Assembly: GCA_932294295.1 (NCBI GenBank)
Contig: OW028579.1
Location: forward strand, 9,732,370 to 9,796,369
Length of the DNA: 64,000 bases
Reading direction: 5' to 3'
Origin: Alitta virens
Lineage: Eukaryota; Annelida; Polychaeta; Phyllodocida; Nereididae
Each line of letters starts with the position of its first letter. The stretch's first letter is position 1. Below, in pieces: positions 62,401 through 64,000 of the stretch. The translations under genes were made by a program, and so were the position numbers. The notes beneath the pieces were generated by a model. That model had not been told where the DNA came from, searched no databases, and saw nothing but the letters and a program-made list of their open reading frames with translations.

Positions 62401-64000
62401 TCGTTTGTTTTCTTGTTAGCATCCTGGCTCTCTGCAAAGGCCTTGACCCCGCTACGCACGAGTGCCCCACGTGGCTATCATAATGCACGCTTCGTTCTCT
62501 GTCTCTCATTGGCTGTGCTAAGTGGACCTAACTTACTACTTCATCGGCGCGGCCTGTGAGTCTGGCATCTCACTGCTAAGTGCACTTCCTACATGGCTGT
62601 GTACTCTTGATAATTTAACTGTGCCACGTCGTTCCCTGACGCTACTATAGACTATTTCACTTCGGTGTTGCATTGTTGTCGTTTGTTTTCTTGTCAGCAT
62701 CCTGGCTCTCTGCAACGGCCTTGACCCCGCTACGCACGAGTGCCCCACGTGGCTATCATAATTCACGCTTCGTCCCCTGCCTCTCATTGGCTGTGCTAAG
62801 TAGACCTAACTTACTACATCATCGGCGCGGCCTGTGAGGCTGGCATCTCACTGCTAATTGCACTTCCTACATTTTTGTGTACTCTTGATTATTTAACTGT
62901 GTCACGTCGTTCCCTGACGCTACTATAGAGTATTTCACTTCGGTGTTGCGTTGTTGTCGTTTGTTTTCTTGTCAGCATCCGGGCTCTCTGCAACGGCCTT
63001 GACCCCGCTACGCACGAGTGCCCCACGTGGCTATCATAATGCACGCTTCATCCTCTGCCACTCATTGGCTGTGCTAAGTTGGCCTAACTTACTACTTCAT
63101 CGGCGCGGCCTGTGAGTCTGGCATCTCACTGCAAAGTGCACTTCCTACATGGCTGTGTACTCTTGATAATTTAACTGTGCCACGTCGTTCCCTGACGCTA
63201 CTATAGACTATTTCACTTCGGTGTTGCATTGTTGTCGTTTGTTTTCTTGTCAGCATCCTGGCTCTCTGCAACGGCCTTGACCCCGCTACGCACGAGTGCC
63301 CCACGTGGCTATCATAATGCACGCTTCGTTCTCTGTCTCTCATTGGCTGTGCTAAGTGGACCTAACTTACTACTTCATCGGCGCGGCCTGTGAGTCTGGC
63401 ATCTCACTGCTAAGTGCACTTCCTACATGGCTGTGTACTCTTGATAATTTAACTGTGCCACGTCTTTCCAATAGGCTATTATAGAGTATTTCACTTCGGT
63501 GTTGCGTTGTTGTCGTTAGTTTTCTTGTCAGCATGCTGGCCCTCTACAGCGGCCTTGACCCCGCTACGCACGAGTGCCCCACGTGGCTATCATTATGCAC
63601 GCTTTATCCTCTGCCTCTCATTGGCTGTGCTAAGTGGACCTAACTTACTACATCATCGGCGCGGCCTGTGAGTCTGGCATCTCACTGCTAATTGCACTTC
63701 CTACATTTTTGTGTACTCTTGATAATTTAACTGTGCCACGTCGTTCCCTGACGCTACTATAGAGTATTTCACTTCGGTGTTGCTTTGTTGTCGTTTGTTT
63801 TTTTGTCAGCATCCTGGCCCTCTACAGCGGCCTTGACCCCGCTACGCACGAGTGCCCCACGTGGCTATCATAATGCACGCTTCGTTCTCTGCCTCTCATT
63901 GGCTGTGCTAAGTGTACCTAACTTACTACTTCATCGGCGCGGCCTGTGAGTCTGGCATCTCACTGCTAATTGCACTTCCTACATTTTTGTGTACTCTTGA
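59493..64000 (+). repeat. Rearranged right end of the window (monomers 215-231)
   Basis: The order is I-A-B-C-A(gaccgcg)-D-A2-E-F2-G-H-F-G-H-B-C-A(partial). The first six match monomers 63-68, including cactgcttattgc in C. Irregular points: A2 (221) is followed by E with no D; monomer 226 is F-like with tatagac; monomer 228 begins as H, ends like A and leads to B. Private changes include tcttaataat (217), ttgttagc (225), aagtagacc (226) and ttgattattt (227). The last monomer is cut off by the window. Confidence 0.8.

Larger units (their letters stand above)
1..64000. repeat. 278-bp tandem satellite array with higher-order repeats
   Basis: The whole window is one head-to-tail array of a 278-bp unit: 230 complete monomers and a partial one at the right end, all in one orientation. 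Landmarks such as ggcctgtgag, ccacgtgg and ctcattggctg recur every 278 bases from end to end. The register shifts only once, by one base, in monomer 205. Neither array boundary is present. No transposon, gene or unique DNA interrupts it. What is seen is the repeat and its ordered variants. A centromeric or other heterochromatic location is inferred from the general behaviour of such arrays. I do not recognise the family, so this could equally be a subtelomeric or interstitial satellite. Confidence 0.98.

Noticed and set aside
1..64000. CRISPR array
   Set aside because: The repeats are contiguous 278-bp units with no short repeat/unique spacer alternation.
1..64000. Tandem rRNA or other tandem gene cluster
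   Set aside because: The unit is only 278 bp and has no rRNA-like motif or conserved coding frame.
1..64000. Assembly artefact (collapsed or artificially repeated contig)
   Set aside because: Copies differ by private variants and distinct hybrids, so the array is not one stretch pasted repeatedly. Local mis-assembly at very similar copies (for example 40-47 kb) still cannot be excluded without reads.

Overview
The whole 64 kb window is one uninterrupted, head-to-tail satellite DNA array. I find no protein-coding gene, RNA gene, transposon, CRISPR array or unique flanking sequence. The unit is a 278-bp monomer. I number monomers from the motif ggcctgtgag: monomer n starts at 278n-276 for n = 1 to 205, and at 278n-277 afterwards because monomer 205 lacks one T. 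There are 230 complete monomers plus 60 bases of a 231st. All are in the same orientation.

The organism is almost certainly a eukaryote, because a long homogenised satellite with higher-order repeats is the pattern of centromeric or other constitutive heterochromatin. I do not recognise the monomer and cannot name a species. Monomer 1 is 48.9% G+C (136 of 278), keeps about 15 CpG against about 16 expected, and is strongly strand-asymmetric (A 45, C 79, G 57, T 97).

By linked diagnostic variants I sorted the monomers by eye into ten classes: A (48 copies), B (28), C (34), D (18), E (15), F (22), G (20), H (20), I (11), J (5), plus 9 clear hybrids. Their order is far from random and shows nested organisation. 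(1) The monomer itself looks like an old dimer of about 139 bp. (2) A-B-C forms an 834-bp trimer, often in three tandem copies. (3) Trimers and a D-E-F-G-H-I series build a 31-monomer higher-order repeat of 8,618 bp, complete at 2504-11121 and nearly complete at 47540-55879, with partial copies between. (4) A segment of about 13 kb (21408-34473) is repeated from 34474. (5) A recent 3,336-bp (12-monomer) tandem duplication lies at about 40.1-46.8 kb.

Layout: 2-2503 shortened tail of a higher-order unit; 2504-11121 complete 31-mer; 11122-21407 rearranged units rich in deletions and hybrids; 21408-34473 segment S1; 34474-50319 segment S2 with the 12-mer duplication; 47540-55879 (overlapping the end of S2) second near-complete 31-mer; 55880-64000 shortened and rearranged units running off the window. 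Every structural change is in whole-monomer register, as expected from unequal crossing-over and gene conversion between aligned monomers. Short open frames on both strands are by-products of the repeat and are not annotated as genes.
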